Positions 16,872 through 25,683 are shown, numbered from the stretch's first letter. The stretch: 58,223 nt of DNA from Methanoculleus formosensis (GCF_025384765.1 NZ_VHLL01000009.1:1-58223); one strand, 5' to 3'. The notes: generated from the letters alone by a model not told the origin. A program made the numbers and translations.

Positions 16872-17606
16872 ATGGCGACATACCCCTGTGGCATGGAGCA
16901 TAAGGCAGGATGTCTGATCTGCGGCCGGGATCTCATATACGGTGAGGAAGCCCGCGACCTTCCCTGCGCCGTCTGCGGGGAGATCATGAGCACTGCGGTC
17001 GCCTGCGAAGCCGGGCACTTCGTCTGCGACCGGTGCCACGGCCTCGCAGCGCTCGACCTCATCGAGCGGTTCTGCATCGCAACGGAACTTGAGGATCCGC
17101 TTGCCATCGCCTGTATCCTGATGCGGTATCCGGCGGTGAGGATGCACGGGCCGGAGCACCACTTTCTCGTGCCTGCATCCCTCATCGCCGCCTACTGCAA
17201 CCACCGGGGGGAACCGGGGCGAAAGGGGGAACTGCTCAGGCAGGCGCGCACGAGGGCGGGCGTGGTTCCGGGAGGGGCCTGCGGAACCCACGGCACCTGC
17301 GGGGCGGCGGTCGGCACCGGCATCTTCGTGAGCCTGATCACCAGATCGACACCCCTGAAGAAGCAGGAATGGTCGCTTGCTAACCTGGTGACCGCAGAGA
17401 GCCTGATGACGATAGCCCGGCACGGCGGCCCCCGGTGCTGCAAGCGCGACTCGTGGCTTGCCATCCGCACCGCGATCGCGTTCCTTCGCGAGCGGTTCGG
17501 GGTGAACCTCCCGGCAGAAGAAGCGGTACGGTGCGAGTTCAGCGATATCAACCGCGAATGCCTGCGGGGGGAGTGCCCCTTCCACGCCGGCTACCCGACC
17601 GGATGA
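16872..17606 (+). CDS. DUF5714 cysteine-rich protein
   Basis: A 244-residue protein with a cysteine-rich N-terminus: CLICGRDL, CAVCGEIM, then CEAGHFVCDRCHG, enough for two zinc or iron sites, plus later cysteines in GACGTHGTCGAA and PRCCKRD. DUF5714 is seen in methanogens and some anaerobic bacteria and has no assigned activity that I know. The histidines and cysteines in GPEHHF and HGTCG may belong to an active site. It follows the ABC exporter by three bases, so they are one transcription unit. The 3' end overlaps a small convergent gene by 16 bases. Confidence 0.8.
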   Translation: MATYPCGMEHKAGCLICGRDLIYGEEARDLPCAVCGEIMSTAVACEAGHFVCDRCHGLAALDLIERFCIATELEDPLAIACILMRYPAVRMHGPEHHFLVPASLIAAYCNHRGEPGRKGELLRQARTRAGVVPGGACGTHGTCGAAVGTGIFVSLITRSTPLKKQEWSLANLVTAESLMTIARHGGPRCCKRDSWLAIRTAIAFLRERFGVNLPAEEAVRCEFSDINRECLRGECPFHAGYPTG

Positions 17607-17782
17607 CCCGCGGCCCGGAGAACCGTTACAATGATGAAATAGCCGAGAACGGTTCCGATGAGCGTCGCGGCGACGGCAATGAGGCCGTCACCCCAGTGTG
17701 TGCGGCTCCACCACCCTGCCGCGCTGCCGATGAGGAAGGAGGCGAAGATGATGAGGATCTCCTGCCGGTCCACCGTTGCCAT
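17591..17782 (-). CDS. Small two-helix membrane protein
   Basis: A 63-residue protein starting at ATG 17782 (MATVDRQEIL). Two hydrophobic helices (about 9-24 and 34-55) are joined by WWSRTHWGD. The frame continues upstream but loses protein character. Function unknown. It overlaps the end of the DUF5714 gene by 16 bases and is divergent from the 17875 gene. Confidence 0.6.
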   Translation of the reverse strand: MATVDRQEILIIFASFLIGSAAGWWSRTHWGDGLIAVAATLIGTVLGYFIIVTVLRAAGHPVG

Positions 17783-17874
17783 GATAGAGGGAGGTATCGG
17801 CGCTCTTCGCCCATATCGTTTGCCCCACCCCGGACAGCAGGGATATAACCGATCGGCATCACTATTATAGAAAA

Positions 17875-18561
17875 ATGTTCGCCGCCTGCCACCTCTTTCT
17901 CGGCCTGATCCTGGGCCTCGCATTCGCCGGACGCCTGGACGACCGGCGGCTCATCGGTTTCGCTGCTCTCGGGGCCATCCTCCCCGACCTGCTCGATAAA
18001 CCGGTCGGTCACCTTCTTCTTGCAGGGTCCCTCAACTCCGGTCGGCTCTTCGGGCACGGGCTGCTCTTCCTCACCCTCCTCGCGGTCGCGGGCATCGCCC
18101 TGTACCGGAGACGGGAGTCGTTTGCGCTCCTCGCCGTCGCGGCGGGAGCACTCTCCCACCAGATTCTCGATGCGATGTGGGCGATGCCCCTCACCTGGTA
18201 CTTCCCGCTCCTCGGCCCATACCAGCCTTACGAGTTCACCGACTACTTCGGCGGCGCCATCCTTGCCGAGGTATCGTCGCTCTCCGAATGGATATTCCTC
18301 GCGGCAGCGGCCGGGATCGCTCTCGCCGCCTGCCGGGGCTCCGGTTCGGGCAGCTCCAGACTCGCCGCGGCACTCGTCCGCGTCTCCGTCCCGCTCCTTG
18401 CCATCCTCGCCCTCGTCTCCGTCCTCGTATGGGCGGCCGGCAGCCCGGAGAGCATCCTGATGGCCGGGGCGGGGCCGGAGGATTACCTGCTGCTCGCAGC
18501 GGTGGCGGCAGTCGGGGTCGTCGGGACGATACGCCACCGGGAGTTCCTGTACACCGGGTAG
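17875..18561 (+). CDS. DUF457/YbcI-type membrane-bound metal-dependent hydrolase
   Basis: A 228-residue membrane protein. The conserved polar residues of the family are present inside or next to helices: H6 (AACHLFLG), GAILPDLLDKP, GHGLLFL and LSHQILDAMW. These His and Asp residues are thought to bind metal. Family members (DUF457, formerly YdjM-like) have no settled substrate. About six membrane helices are visible. It ends six bases before the convergent archaellin gene. Confidence 0.8.
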   Translation: MFAACHLFLGLILGLAFAGRLDDRRLIGFAALGAILPDLLDKPVGHLLLAGSLNSGRLFGHGLLFLTLLAVAGIALYRRRESFALLAVAAGALSHQILDAMWAMPLTWYFPLLGPYQPYEFTDYFGGAILAEVSSLSEWIFLAAAAGIALAACRGSGSGSSRLAAALVRVSVPLLAILALVSVLVWAAGSPESILMAGAGPEDYLLLAAVAAVGVVGTIRHREFLYTG

Positions 18562-18566
18562 AGCCG

Positions 18567-19148
18567 TCAGTCAAGCCGGGTTATCGGGGTGATGCTGCCC
18601 GGCACCGTCCTCTCCACCCGGAGCGCCGGCCTCCCCGCCGGTTTGATCTCGACGGCAAACGTCCGGTACGGCTTGCAATCCGCTCTGCCGTCCGGCGAGA
18701 TGTTCAGGATGTACTGTTCTCCGGTCTCGAGAAGGTGATCGGAATCGGCGTTCAACCGCTCCTGGACGCTCCAGTACCCCTTTCCGGGGGCGACGTCTAT
18801 GAGAGGTTCGTTCCGGTCAATTATCTCCCTGTGCGCGGAGCCGACCAGGCGGACGGATACCGTGGTGATATCGATAGGATCGCTGCCGGGGGTGAGACTG
18901 ACCGGGATGATGATCGAGGTTATCATTTCGGGAGAGTTGCTGACGCCATATACGCTGCCGGTCACGGTGAGGCTCGACCCCGCCTCCTGGATGCCGCGGT
19001 GAACGGTGGATCGGCTTGCCTCCGAGAAGAAGATGCCCGCCCCCAGGACGACGTACGCAAAAACGGCTGCAACGACGACAAATGCGATGAGCACGATCGC
19101 TGCCTCGAGCCCGGTGAACCCGGCGTCAGAAGAGTTCGACGTAGTCAT
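18567..19148 (-). CDS. flaB: Archaellin (archaeal flagellin), downstream copy
   Basis: A 193-residue type IV pilin-like protein. A short polar N-terminus (MTTSNSSDAG) precedes the hydrophobic assembly helix FTGLEAAIVLIAFVVVAAVF; cleavage by preflagellin peptidase (FlaK/ArlK) should occur between Gly10 and Phe11. The remainder is a beta-rich outer domain typical of archaellins. Its start overlaps the end of the upstream archaellin by 23 bases, so the two are translated from one mRNA. No motor or chaperone genes of the archaellum follow within this window. Confidence 0.85.
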   Translation of the reverse strand: MTTSNSSDAGFTGLEAAIVLIAFVVVAAVFAYVVLGAGIFFSEASRSTVHRGIQEAGSSLTVTGSVYGVSNSPEMITSIIIPVSLTPGSDPIDITTVSVRLVGSAHREIIDRNEPLIDVAPGKGYWSVQERLNADSDHLLETGEQYILNISPDGRADCKPYRTFAVEIKPAGRPALRVERTVPGSITPITRLD

Positions 19149-19686
19149 TCTTCCCGATACCCGTGGGAACGTTCCTGGTCAACGCAACGGTCTCTCCCCC
19201 TCCGGCGATCACCTGGAGGGTGAACGTATCCCCCCGCCCGATGCCCACACCGACCGTATTCAGTCTCACCGTGACGACCTCCCCTGCCTCAAGGAGGGTT
19301 CCGCCGTCCTCCGGATACCGCCAGGTGACGGTTACACGGGAATCGCCGGGAGGGAACGTGACGAGGGTCTCTTTCGTCGCGATGGTGTAGGTCATCCTCC
19401 CCAGGTCGATGACGGCGAGATCGGTCGCGGTCTCGAGATCGAACTCCATGAACTTGACGAGACCCTGATCGTTGTCCAGCTTGGCGATGATCGTCTGGCC
19501 CGGACGGAGGGCGGATCCGGCTTCGCCGAGAGCGGCATGCATCGTCTCCTGGCTCTTCTGCGACGTGGTCATGCCCACCCCGAGAACGACGTACCCGAAG
19601 ACCGCAGCGACGACGATAAAGGCGATGAAGACGATCGCCGCTTCAAGTCCGGTGAACGCTCGATCGTCCCAGTCTTCCCGGGGCAT
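19126..19686 (-). CDS. flaB: Archaellin (archaeal flagellin), upstream copy
   Basis: A 186-residue paralogue of the 18567 gene. MPREDWDDRA precedes the assembly helix FTGLEAAIVFIAFIVVAAVF, with processing expected before Phe11. The N-terminal helix is nearly identical to that of the partner, whereas the C-terminal domains have diverged, as in other multi-archaellin operons. ATG 19686 is chosen because the signal peptide begins there, although the frame runs 34 codons further. The promoter should lie in the AT-rich stretch near 19707-19735 (GATTAAAAGATGCTG on the plus strand). Confidence 0.85.
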   Translation of the reverse strand: MPREDWDDRAFTGLEAAIVFIAFIVVAAVFGYVVLGVGMTTSQKSQETMHAALGEAGSALRPGQTIIAKLDNDQGLVKFMEFDLETATDLAVIDLGRMTYTIATKETLVTFPPGDSRVTVTWRYPEDGGTLLEAGEVVTVRLNTVGVGIGRGDTFTLQVIAGGGETVALTRNVPTGIGKNDYVELF

Positions 19687-19797
19687 ATGAATGCGAGTTG
19701 GTCGCGCTTCGATTAAAAGATGCTGATTTTTCTCACAGACCGGCCTCCCGTGACCCCAGGTCTTCGTATCTCCCAAACAGGCCCTCACCGGAGAACC

Positions 19798-19807
19798 TAT
19801 TTATACC
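19798..19807 (+). promoter_or_regulatory. TATA box of the DUF1616 gene
   Basis: CTATTTATAC is centred about 29 bases before ATG 19831, so the transcript would be leaderless or nearly so. Confidence 0.6.
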
Positions 19808-19830
19808 ATGGCTATTTATGGGGTAGCAGC

Positions 19831-20802
19831 ATGACATCCGAGACCGCCGCAGGAGTTCTCATCAGGTCGCTGGACCCCCGCACCATCCCGCCGGACTTAA
19901 AGGGCGTCTATCTCTGGGTCTTCCTCGCCCTTGCCGGAATCTACGCCCCGATCATCAGCGAGAGCCTTCTCCGCGTGGTCTTCGTCCTGCCGTTCATCCT
20001 CTTCATCCCCGGCTACCTCCTGACCGCGGCACTCTTCCCGGCAAGGGACGACCTCGACGGGATAGAACGTGTTGCCCTCTCACTCGGGGTCTCCATCGCC
20101 GCCGTACCGCTCCTCGGCTTCGCGCTCAACTACACGCCCTGGGGTATCGGGCTCGACTCCATCGCCGTCACCCTTCTGGCATTCAGCCTCGTCGTCGGCA
20201 TCGCCGCCCAGTTCCGGCGCCGTGAACTCCCGGAAGAGAGCCGCTTCACCGTTCCTTTTGCCATGTACCGGGCTTCGGCACGGGAGGAGTTCTCCGGCGG
20301 TTCCGCATCCCGGTTCGACCGCGTCCTGAGTGTCGTCCTCATCGCTGCCGTCCTCGTGGCCGTGGTAACGACGGTCTTCATCATCATGGTCCCGAAAGAG
20401 GGCGAGAAGTTCACCGAGTTCTACATCCTCGGCCCGCGGGGAAAGGCGGCCGACTACCCGACCGAGTTCATGTCCGGGACACCGCAGACGGTGATCATCG
20501 GGATCGGAAACCACGAATACCGGGATATCACCTACACGGTGGAGACGTTTGCCGTGGAGAGCAGGTTCAATAACGCAACAAACCAGTCGACGATCGTCTC
20601 GGCGACGCCCCTCGACCGGTTTTCCGTCACGGTGCCGCACAATCGGACCGTCGAGCAGCCCTACTCCTTCCGGATCATGGACCCGGATACGAACAGGATC
20701 GAGTTCCTCCTCTTCAAAGAGCCGCCGCCCGACAACATACCGAGAAACACTCTCGCCGAGGCCAGCTACCGCAACCTGCACCTCTGGCTGCGGGTGCACT
20801 GA
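19831..20802 (+). CDS. DUF1616 membrane protein
   Basis: A 323-residue protein. Five hydrophobic helices occupy about residues 25-200 (for example VYLWVFLALAGIYAP, FVLPFILFIPGYLLTAALF, VVLIAAVLVAVVTTVFII). The C-terminal 120 residues form a soluble, probably extracellular domain beginning KFTEFYILGPRGKAADYP, with an NHEYRDITYTVE immunoglobulin-like pattern. These match DUF1616, a family often found near surface-polysaccharide or sortase-like systems; its activity is not known. ATG 19831 fits the TATA box at 19798, though the frame continues upstream. Confidence 0.85.
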   Translation: MTSETAAGVLIRSLDPRTIPPDLKGVYLWVFLALAGIYAPIISESLLRVVFVLPFILFIPGYLLTAALFPARDDLDGIERVALSLGVSIAAVPLLGFALNYTPWGIGLDSIAVTLLAFSLVVGIAAQFRRRELPEESRFTVPFAMYRASAREEFSGGSASRFDRVLSVVLIAAVLVAVVTTVFIIMVPKEGEKFTEFYILGPRGKAADYPTEFMSGTPQTVIIGIGNHEYRDITYTVETFAVESRFNNATNQSTIVSATPLDRFSVTVPHNRTVEQPYSFRIMDPDTNRIEFLLFKEPPPDNIPRNTLAEASYRNLHLWLRVH

Positions 20803-20878
20803 AGGAACCGGGGCCGGATGCAGGACGCCTCCAAAAATTTATCCATTCAAACGGCATAAGGCTCTTTGAGGTACAGAG

Positions 20879-21373
20879 ATGAAACGTGAAATTCTGGTCG
20901 CCTTGCTTCTGCTCACGGCGGTTCTCGTAACCCCGACAGGGGCTTTCAGCGCAGACCGCCTTCATATTACCGTGAACGAGGATGCGAGCGCGGAGATAAC
21001 ATTCGATTACACCCTCTCGTGGATCGAGCGGATTGCCGTCTTCTTCAAGATAGCCGATCCGGCACAGGAACTGAAGTCCGCACTTGAACGATCGCTGGGG
21101 GTTCCCGTAGTCGTGGCCTCGGTCGAGAGCGACTCCGCTACGTTCACTGCCACGAGGTTTGCAATGATCAGCGATGCCGACGGCGCTAAGACCTACTCGA
21201 CACCGGGGCTCGACTTCACTGAAGCGCAGGCGGTTCTTGATGAGTACTGGTTTGCGCCGCTGGTCCAGGCCGACTTCTCCCCCGATCAGACAGTGGTTCG
21301 GTTCTCGGACGGCCACGAGGAGACGTTCTCCAACCTGAGCGCAATCCCGCCGCTCTCCCACCAGGTTCCGTGA
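20879..21373 (+). CDS. Secreted hypothetical protein
   Basis: A 164-residue protein with a clear signal peptide (MKREILVALLLLTAVLVTP, cleavage probably after GAFSA). The mature part is beta-rich (RLHITVNEDASAEITFDYT). I do not recognise the family. No C-terminal sorting signal is visible. A possible TATA element, AAAATTTATCC, lies near 20832-20842. It is 76 bases after the DUF1616 gene, on the same strand, but probably has its own promoter. Confidence 0.65.
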   Translation: MKREILVALLLLTAVLVTPTGAFSADRLHITVNEDASAEITFDYTLSWIERIAVFFKIADPAQELKSALERSLGVPVVVASVESDSATFTATRFAMISDADGAKTYSTPGLDFTEAQAVLDEYWFAPLVQADFSPDQTVVRFSDGHEETFSNLSAIPPLSHQVP

Positions 21374-21543
21374 GCAGAACCACAACACTCTCTTTTTCGG
21401 CCCCGAATCCTTTCATATCCAGACAGAAGAAGCGGGGCAGAACCAATCCGACGTCGGATAATCTGGTTGAAGTCAGGTCTAACCGATGCGGGAGCCTCCG
21501 CTGACCGGTCGCAGCCTGCTAAAAAAAGGGGAGGAATTTCTCC

Positions 21544-22782
21544 TTACTTGAATACGTCGAAGATCTGGTCGCTGCCGGTGTCGGAGAGCCGCTGGCGTTC
21601 CGCCTGCTCCTCGACGAGCGCGAGGACCGGGAGCTCCATGTCCACACCCGGGGTGTGACCGAACATCTTCTCCATATCCGTCTGCAGGGCGTGCATGAAG
21701 AGCGCGTTCGGGATATCCATGGCGCAGTTCTCCTCGCACTGACCGCAGTTGACACACGAATCCGAGATGTGAGCGTAGCGGATCAGGTGGAACATGAAGG
21801 GCGGCGGAACCTGACCGGGCTCGACCAGATAGGGCTTCTTCGTGCTGCACTCCACGCAGTAGCAGATCGGGCAGTTCTCGATGCAGGCGTAGCACTTGAT
21901 GCACCGGCCCGTCTCGCTCATGATCTTCTGGAGACGCTCCTTGCCCTCGCCGAGTGCCTCGAAATCTTTCGCCCGCCACTTGTCGCCGAGTTTCAGCATC
22001 GAGTTCTCGACCTTGCCGCGGATCTCGATACCCTTCGGGTTCGCGGCCTCGGTCTTGAGCCCTCCGGCCTTCACGGCCCCGTCGAGGAGGTTTGCGCCCT
22101 TCTCGGAGCAGACCTCGACGAACGTAGCGTTCCCGGCCTTATCGCCAATGACGCCCCAGTTTCCGCAGGCGAGGTCCGCCTGGCGGGGGATCTTCATCTT
22201 GCACCGGCGGCAGTTCGAGCGGCGGCCGAAGCCCGCCTCCTCGAGTTCGTCCATCGAGATGCCTTTGTGCTCACCATCCTTCGTGACGATGATGAACTGG
22301 CCCTTGTCGATCTCTTCCTTGACGACCGTGTCGGGGTCGACCCCGAACTTCTCGGCGATCATCTCCCGGGCAAGAACCGGGCTGACCGAACCGCCGCAGT
22401 TGAGGCCGATCATCAGGACGTTGTCCAGGTTGACCTGGTTGCGCTTCGCGAGCTCGTAGAGGCCCATCGCGTCGCAGCCTTTCACCGGGACGGCGATCCT
22501 CATATCCTTGGCGCCGTCGAGGTATTCCTTCACCAGTTTCGAGAGCAGGAGCGTCCCGCAGTGGAGCGAGCCAGACGTCTCTGCGATCTCCTCAGGGTTG
22601 GTGATGAGGGTCGGGACTGCGTCGTAGAGATCCTGTCCCTTCTTCACGGCAAGGACAGCATCCACCATGCCAGACGTTAGGGCGTGCGTCAGCAGAGCGG
22701 TGACCGCTCCGCCGCACTCGCCCCTCTCCTGGCAGGCGGCGTCGGCTGCCCATGCGTAGACCATATCGCCTTTTGCTGCCAT
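21544..22782 (-). CDS. fdhB: Formate dehydrogenase beta subunit (F420-reducing, FrhB family)
   Basis: A 412-residue FAD/F420 subunit that passes electrons from formate oxidation to coenzyme F420. GECGGAVTALLTHAL near the N-terminus and GLNCGGSVSP mark the FrhB-type F420/FAD region. Two C-terminal ferredoxin motifs, CIKCYACIENCPICYC and CVNCGQCEENCAMDIP, bind [4Fe-4S] clusters; RRSNCRRCKMK adds another cysteine pair. ATG 22782 (MAAKGDMVYAW) overlies the fdhA stop region by a few bases of separation, typical of coupled subunits. A short piece of this gene, 63 bases with three mismatches, reappears at 25621-25683. Confidence 0.95.
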   Translation of the reverse strand: MAAKGDMVYAWAADAACQERGECGGAVTALLTHALTSGMVDAVLAVKKGQDLYDAVPTLITNPEEIAETSGSLHCGTLLLSKLVKEYLDGAKDMRIAVPVKGCDAMGLYELAKRNQVNLDNVLMIGLNCGGSVSPVLAREMIAEKFGVDPDTVVKEEIDKGQFIIVTKDGEHKGISMDELEEAGFGRRSNCRRCKMKIPRQADLACGNWGVIGDKAGNATFVEVCSEKGANLLDGAVKAGGLKTEAANPKGIEIRGKVENSMLKLGDKWRAKDFEALGEGKERLQKIMSETGRCIKCYACIENCPICYCVECSTKKPYLVEPGQVPPPFMFHLIRYAHISDSCVNCGQCEENCAMDIPNALFMHALQTDMEKMFGHTPGVDMELPVLALVEEQAERQRLSDTGSDQIFDVFK

Positions 22783-22784
22783 CT

Positions 22785-24851
22785 TCAGGCCTCCGTGATC
22801 TTCTCGACCTTCACAGCACAGGCCTTGAACTCCGGGATCTTGGCGATCGGGTCGAGAGCGTTGTTCGTCAGTATGTTTGCCGCGCACTCGGCGAAGTGGA
22901 ACGGCATGAACATGACACCCTTCATGATATCGGGGGTCACCTTCGCGGGAACGTTCACCGTGCCGCGGCGGGTGGTCGCACGGACCATCTCCTTGTTCTG
23001 GATGCCGAGCGCCTTGGCGTCGTCGGGGTTGATCTCGATCCAGCCGGTCGGGACCTCACTGTCGAGCGTCGCGGAGCGGCGGGTCATGGTGCCGGTGTGC
23101 CAGTGCCAGAGGATACGGCCGGTCGTGAGGACGAACGGATACTCTGCGTCGGGGACCTCCGCCGGCGGTTTCCACTCGATAGGAGCGAAGATGCCGATGC
23201 CGTCGGGGTGGGAGAACTTCTCCTTGTGGAGAATCGGCGTGCCGGGGTGTTCCACGGTCGGGCAGGGCCAGTGGAGGGCTTCGGGCTTGTTGAGGCGCTC
23301 GTAGTTCATCCCATGGTAGGACGGGGTGAGTTCGGCGACCTCGTTGAAGATCTCCTCCATGTTCTGGTAGGGGAACTGGTCCGCGTAACCCATCTTTGCC
23401 GCGAGTTCGCTGATGATCTGCCAGTCTTCCTTCGCCTCACCAGGCGGGTCCTGGGCTTTACGCCACATCTGGACGCGCCGCTCGGTGCTGGTCTGGGTGC
23501 CGTCGCGCTCCGCGTAGCATGCCGCAGGCAGAACAACGTCGGCGAGTTCGCTCGTCTCGGTCATGAAGATGTCCTGGACGACCAGGAACTCCAGGCTCTC
23601 GAGGGCATGCCTGACGTGGTTGATGTCCGGGTCGGAGATCATCGGGTTCTCGCCCATGATGTACATGCACTTGAGTTCGCCGGGGTTGTCGGTCAGGACG
23701 TCCATCATGACGGTGACCTCATAGCCGTTCTTCGGCTCGCAGATGCCGTCGGGGAAACCCCAGGCGTCGGCGAACTTCTTATGGGCGGCCGGGTCGATGA
23801 CCTTCTGGTAGCCGGTGAAGACGACCGGGAGTGCGCCCATGTCACAGGCGCCCTGGACGTTGTTCTGGCCACGGAGCGCGTTCACGCCGGCGCCGGGCTT
23901 GCCCAGGTTGCCGGTCAGCATCTGGATGTTTGCGACCGACCGGACGTTGTCGACGCCGACGGTGTGCTGGGTGATACCCATCGAGTAGAGGATCGCGCCG
24001 GGCTTCGTGGTGCCGAAGATCTCGGCGGCCTGCTTAATCTGGTCGGCCGGGATGCCGGTGACCTTCGAGACGTTCTCAAGGCTGTAGTCCTCCTTCATGA
24101 CGACTTCCTTGAGCTTCTCGTAGTCCTTCGTCCTCTTCTCGATGAACTCCTTGTCCTCCCAGCCGTTCTTGATGATCTCCTGCATCAGGCCGTTCAAGAG
24201 AGCGACATCGGTGCCGGAGACGAACGGCATGTAGAGGTCGGCCAGCCGGGCGGTCGGAGTGTAGCGCGGGTCGGCGCAGATGACCTTCGCGCCGTCCTGC
24301 TTCGCCTGGACGATCTTGCGGCCGATCAGCGGGTGCTGTTCGAGGGTGTTCGACCCGAGAACGAAGATGCACTTCGACTCGGCGATATCGAGAATGGAGT
24401 TGGTCATCGCCCCGGAGCCGAACGAAGCGGCAAGGCCGGCGACGGTGGATGCGTGACAGAGTCGGGCGCAGTGGTCGATGTGACGAGATTTCATGACGCC
24501 GCGGGCGAACTTCATCATCAGGTAGTTCTCTTCGTTCGAGACACGTGCTGAGGAGAGCGCCGCGAACTCATCGGGCTTGTACGACTTGAACTTCTGTGCG
24601 ATCAGGTCGTAGGCCTCGTCCCAGGTCGCCTCGACGAATTTGCCGTCCTTCTTGATGAGCGGCTTCGTGAGGCGGTCCGGGCTGTTCACGAACTCGTGAG
24701 CGTAAGTGCCCTTGGGGCAGACTTTTCCCTCGTTGACCGGAGAACGCTTGTAAGGTTGTGTGCCGACAACCTTTCCGTCCTTCACGACGAGATTAAAGCT
24801 GCACCCTGTACCGCAGTACGGGCATGTAGTTTGTACATACTTGAGATCCAT
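22785..24851 (-). CDS. fdhA: Formate dehydrogenase alpha subunit (Mo/W-bis-MGD)
   Basis: A 688-residue molybdopterin oxidoreductase. The N-terminal [4Fe-4S] motif is C10, C13, C17 and C45. The metal ligand is C132 in HCARLCHASTVAG, the place taken by selenocysteine in some formate dehydrogenases, so this is the Cys form. It oxidises formate to CO2 at the Mo or W centre and hands electrons to FdhB for F420 reduction, feeding methanogenesis. The frame continues 16 codons upstream, but MDLKYVQTT at 24851 fits the TATA box at 24872. No fdhC formate transporter is adjacent. Confidence 0.95.
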   Translation of the reverse strand: MDLKYVQTTCPYCGTGCSFNLVVKDGKVVGTQPYKRSPVNEGKVCPKGTYAHEFVNSPDRLTKPLIKKDGKFVEATWDEAYDLIAQKFKSYKPDEFAALSSARVSNEENYLMMKFARGVMKSRHIDHCARLCHASTVAGLAASFGSGAMTNSILDIAESKCIFVLGSNTLEQHPLIGRKIVQAKQDGAKVICADPRYTPTARLADLYMPFVSGTDVALLNGLMQEIIKNGWEDKEFIEKRTKDYEKLKEVVMKEDYSLENVSKVTGIPADQIKQAAEIFGTTKPGAILYSMGITQHTVGVDNVRSVANIQMLTGNLGKPGAGVNALRGQNNVQGACDMGALPVVFTGYQKVIDPAAHKKFADAWGFPDGICEPKNGYEVTVMMDVLTDNPGELKCMYIMGENPMISDPDINHVRHALESLEFLVVQDIFMTETSELADVVLPAACYAERDGTQTSTERRVQMWRKAQDPPGEAKEDWQIISELAAKMGYADQFPYQNMEEIFNEVAELTPSYHGMNYERLNKPEALHWPCPTVEHPGTPILHKEKFSHPDGIGIFAPIEWKPPAEVPDAEYPFVLTTGRILWHWHTGTMTRRSATLDSEVPTGWIEINPDDAKALGIQNKEMVRATTRRGTVNVPAKVTPDIMKGVMFMPFHFAECAANILTNNALDPIAKIPEFKACAVKVEKITEA

Positions 24852-24871
24852 GGTAAAAACCTCGGATACCA

Positions 24872-24879
24872 CTATATAG
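24872..24879 (-). promoter_or_regulatory. TATA box of fdhAB
   Basis: CTATATAG, itself palindromic, is centred about 24 bases upstream of the fdhA ATG, implying a leaderless or nearly leaderless transcript. Confidence 0.6.
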
Positions 24880-24892
24880 ACGATTGTAATAT

Positions 24893-24909
24893 TTAACACT
24901 AGTGATTAA
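24893..24909. promoter_or_regulatory. Palindrome upstream of the fdh promoter
   Basis: TTAACACTAGTGATTAA contains the perfect palindrome CACTAGTG flanked by TTAA on both sides. It lies 14 bases upstream of the TATA box, where activators or BRE-blocking regulators could bind. Candidate operator only. Confidence 0.4.
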
Positions 24910-25231
24910 CAGATGGGTTTTTGATGAATAAGTGTGGGTAGCATAATCTTTCTTCCCGGGAGATGATCTCGATCTCCGGCATCACCGGCCGGTTCCGTTG
25001 TAGAGCATATACCCGGGCCCCGCGCCTCGACGCGCGCCTGAAGCGGCGTCCGACTGATTATAGTATAGAAAGGCCGGTCGGAGTAAGGCCCCTTATCGAT
25101 CTCCGGGTCCGAGTGCACGATCACCCCCGGTCCTGGAGCGCGGGACCCCGTAGAGGCACCGGCGGCAGCTGTTTCGGCGGGCGCCCGACCGCGGAGGCTA
25201 TTCGCCACGGGGATGGCGGCTTGCGGGAGGA

Positions 25232-25600
25232 TCTCACCCCCTGTCTCCAGCGCGCAGACGTTCCCCACCCCGCCCGCGAGGGGTGGGGTGGGGCGACGGA
25301 TAGCAACCATCCGGCGGAGACCTGGGTTGGGGCTATCGGAAAAGTCATACGCAGTAGAGACAGGGGGGGTGCCCCCCGTCAGCCTCCTCCCCAATGGCGA
25401 TACTCCCACGCTCCACTGTATGGGAAGATGCTGAAAATGGATGGGGGCCCGTTTCGCCTCCCAGACACGGCTTTCCACCGGCTATCGCCACACACTGCCC
25501 CCGCCCCCGGGGGTGGGGGAGGAGCGCCGGAGGCGCGGGCGGGATGGGAGCTACAGATATCCAGGATGGGTGGAGACAGGGGGATGCTCCACACCCTTTC
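25232..25600. repeat. GC-rich two-module intergenic repeat
   Basis: Module b (25345-25436, GACAGGGGGGGTGCC... ending near CCACTGTATGGGAAGATG) and module a (25468-25550, CGGCTTTCCACCGGCTATC...) match segments at 9346-9425 and 9233-9310 in the opposite order. CCCCCTGTCTCCA at 25238-25249 is inverted at 25570-25583, giving the block ends. A shorter module b copy is at 44963-45035. Confidence 0.7.
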
Positions 25601-25602
25601 TG

Positions 25603-25683
25603 ACGGCGAGGATATAGCACCCACCATGCCAGACGTTAGGGCGTGCGTCAGCAGAGCGGTGATCGCACCGCCCCACTCGCCCT
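25603..25683 (-). pseudogene. Fragment of fdhB
   Basis: Bases 25621-25683 match 22662-22724 in fdhB with three mismatches; the first 42 bases are identical. Read on the minus strand it encodes GGAITALLTHALTSGMV, the counterpart of GGAVTALLTHALTSGMV in FdhB. Weaker similarity continues to about 25603. The rest of the gene is absent. It may be the relic of a second fdh locus or of a recombination between copies. Confidence 0.8.

Noticed and set aside
22752-24551. 599-codon plus-strand open frame
   Set aside because: Antisense to fdhA and the start of fdhB; a codon-bias effect of high GC.
23950-24900. Selenocysteine in FdhA
   Set aside because: The metal-ligand position is encoded as cysteine (C132); there is no in-frame TGA.
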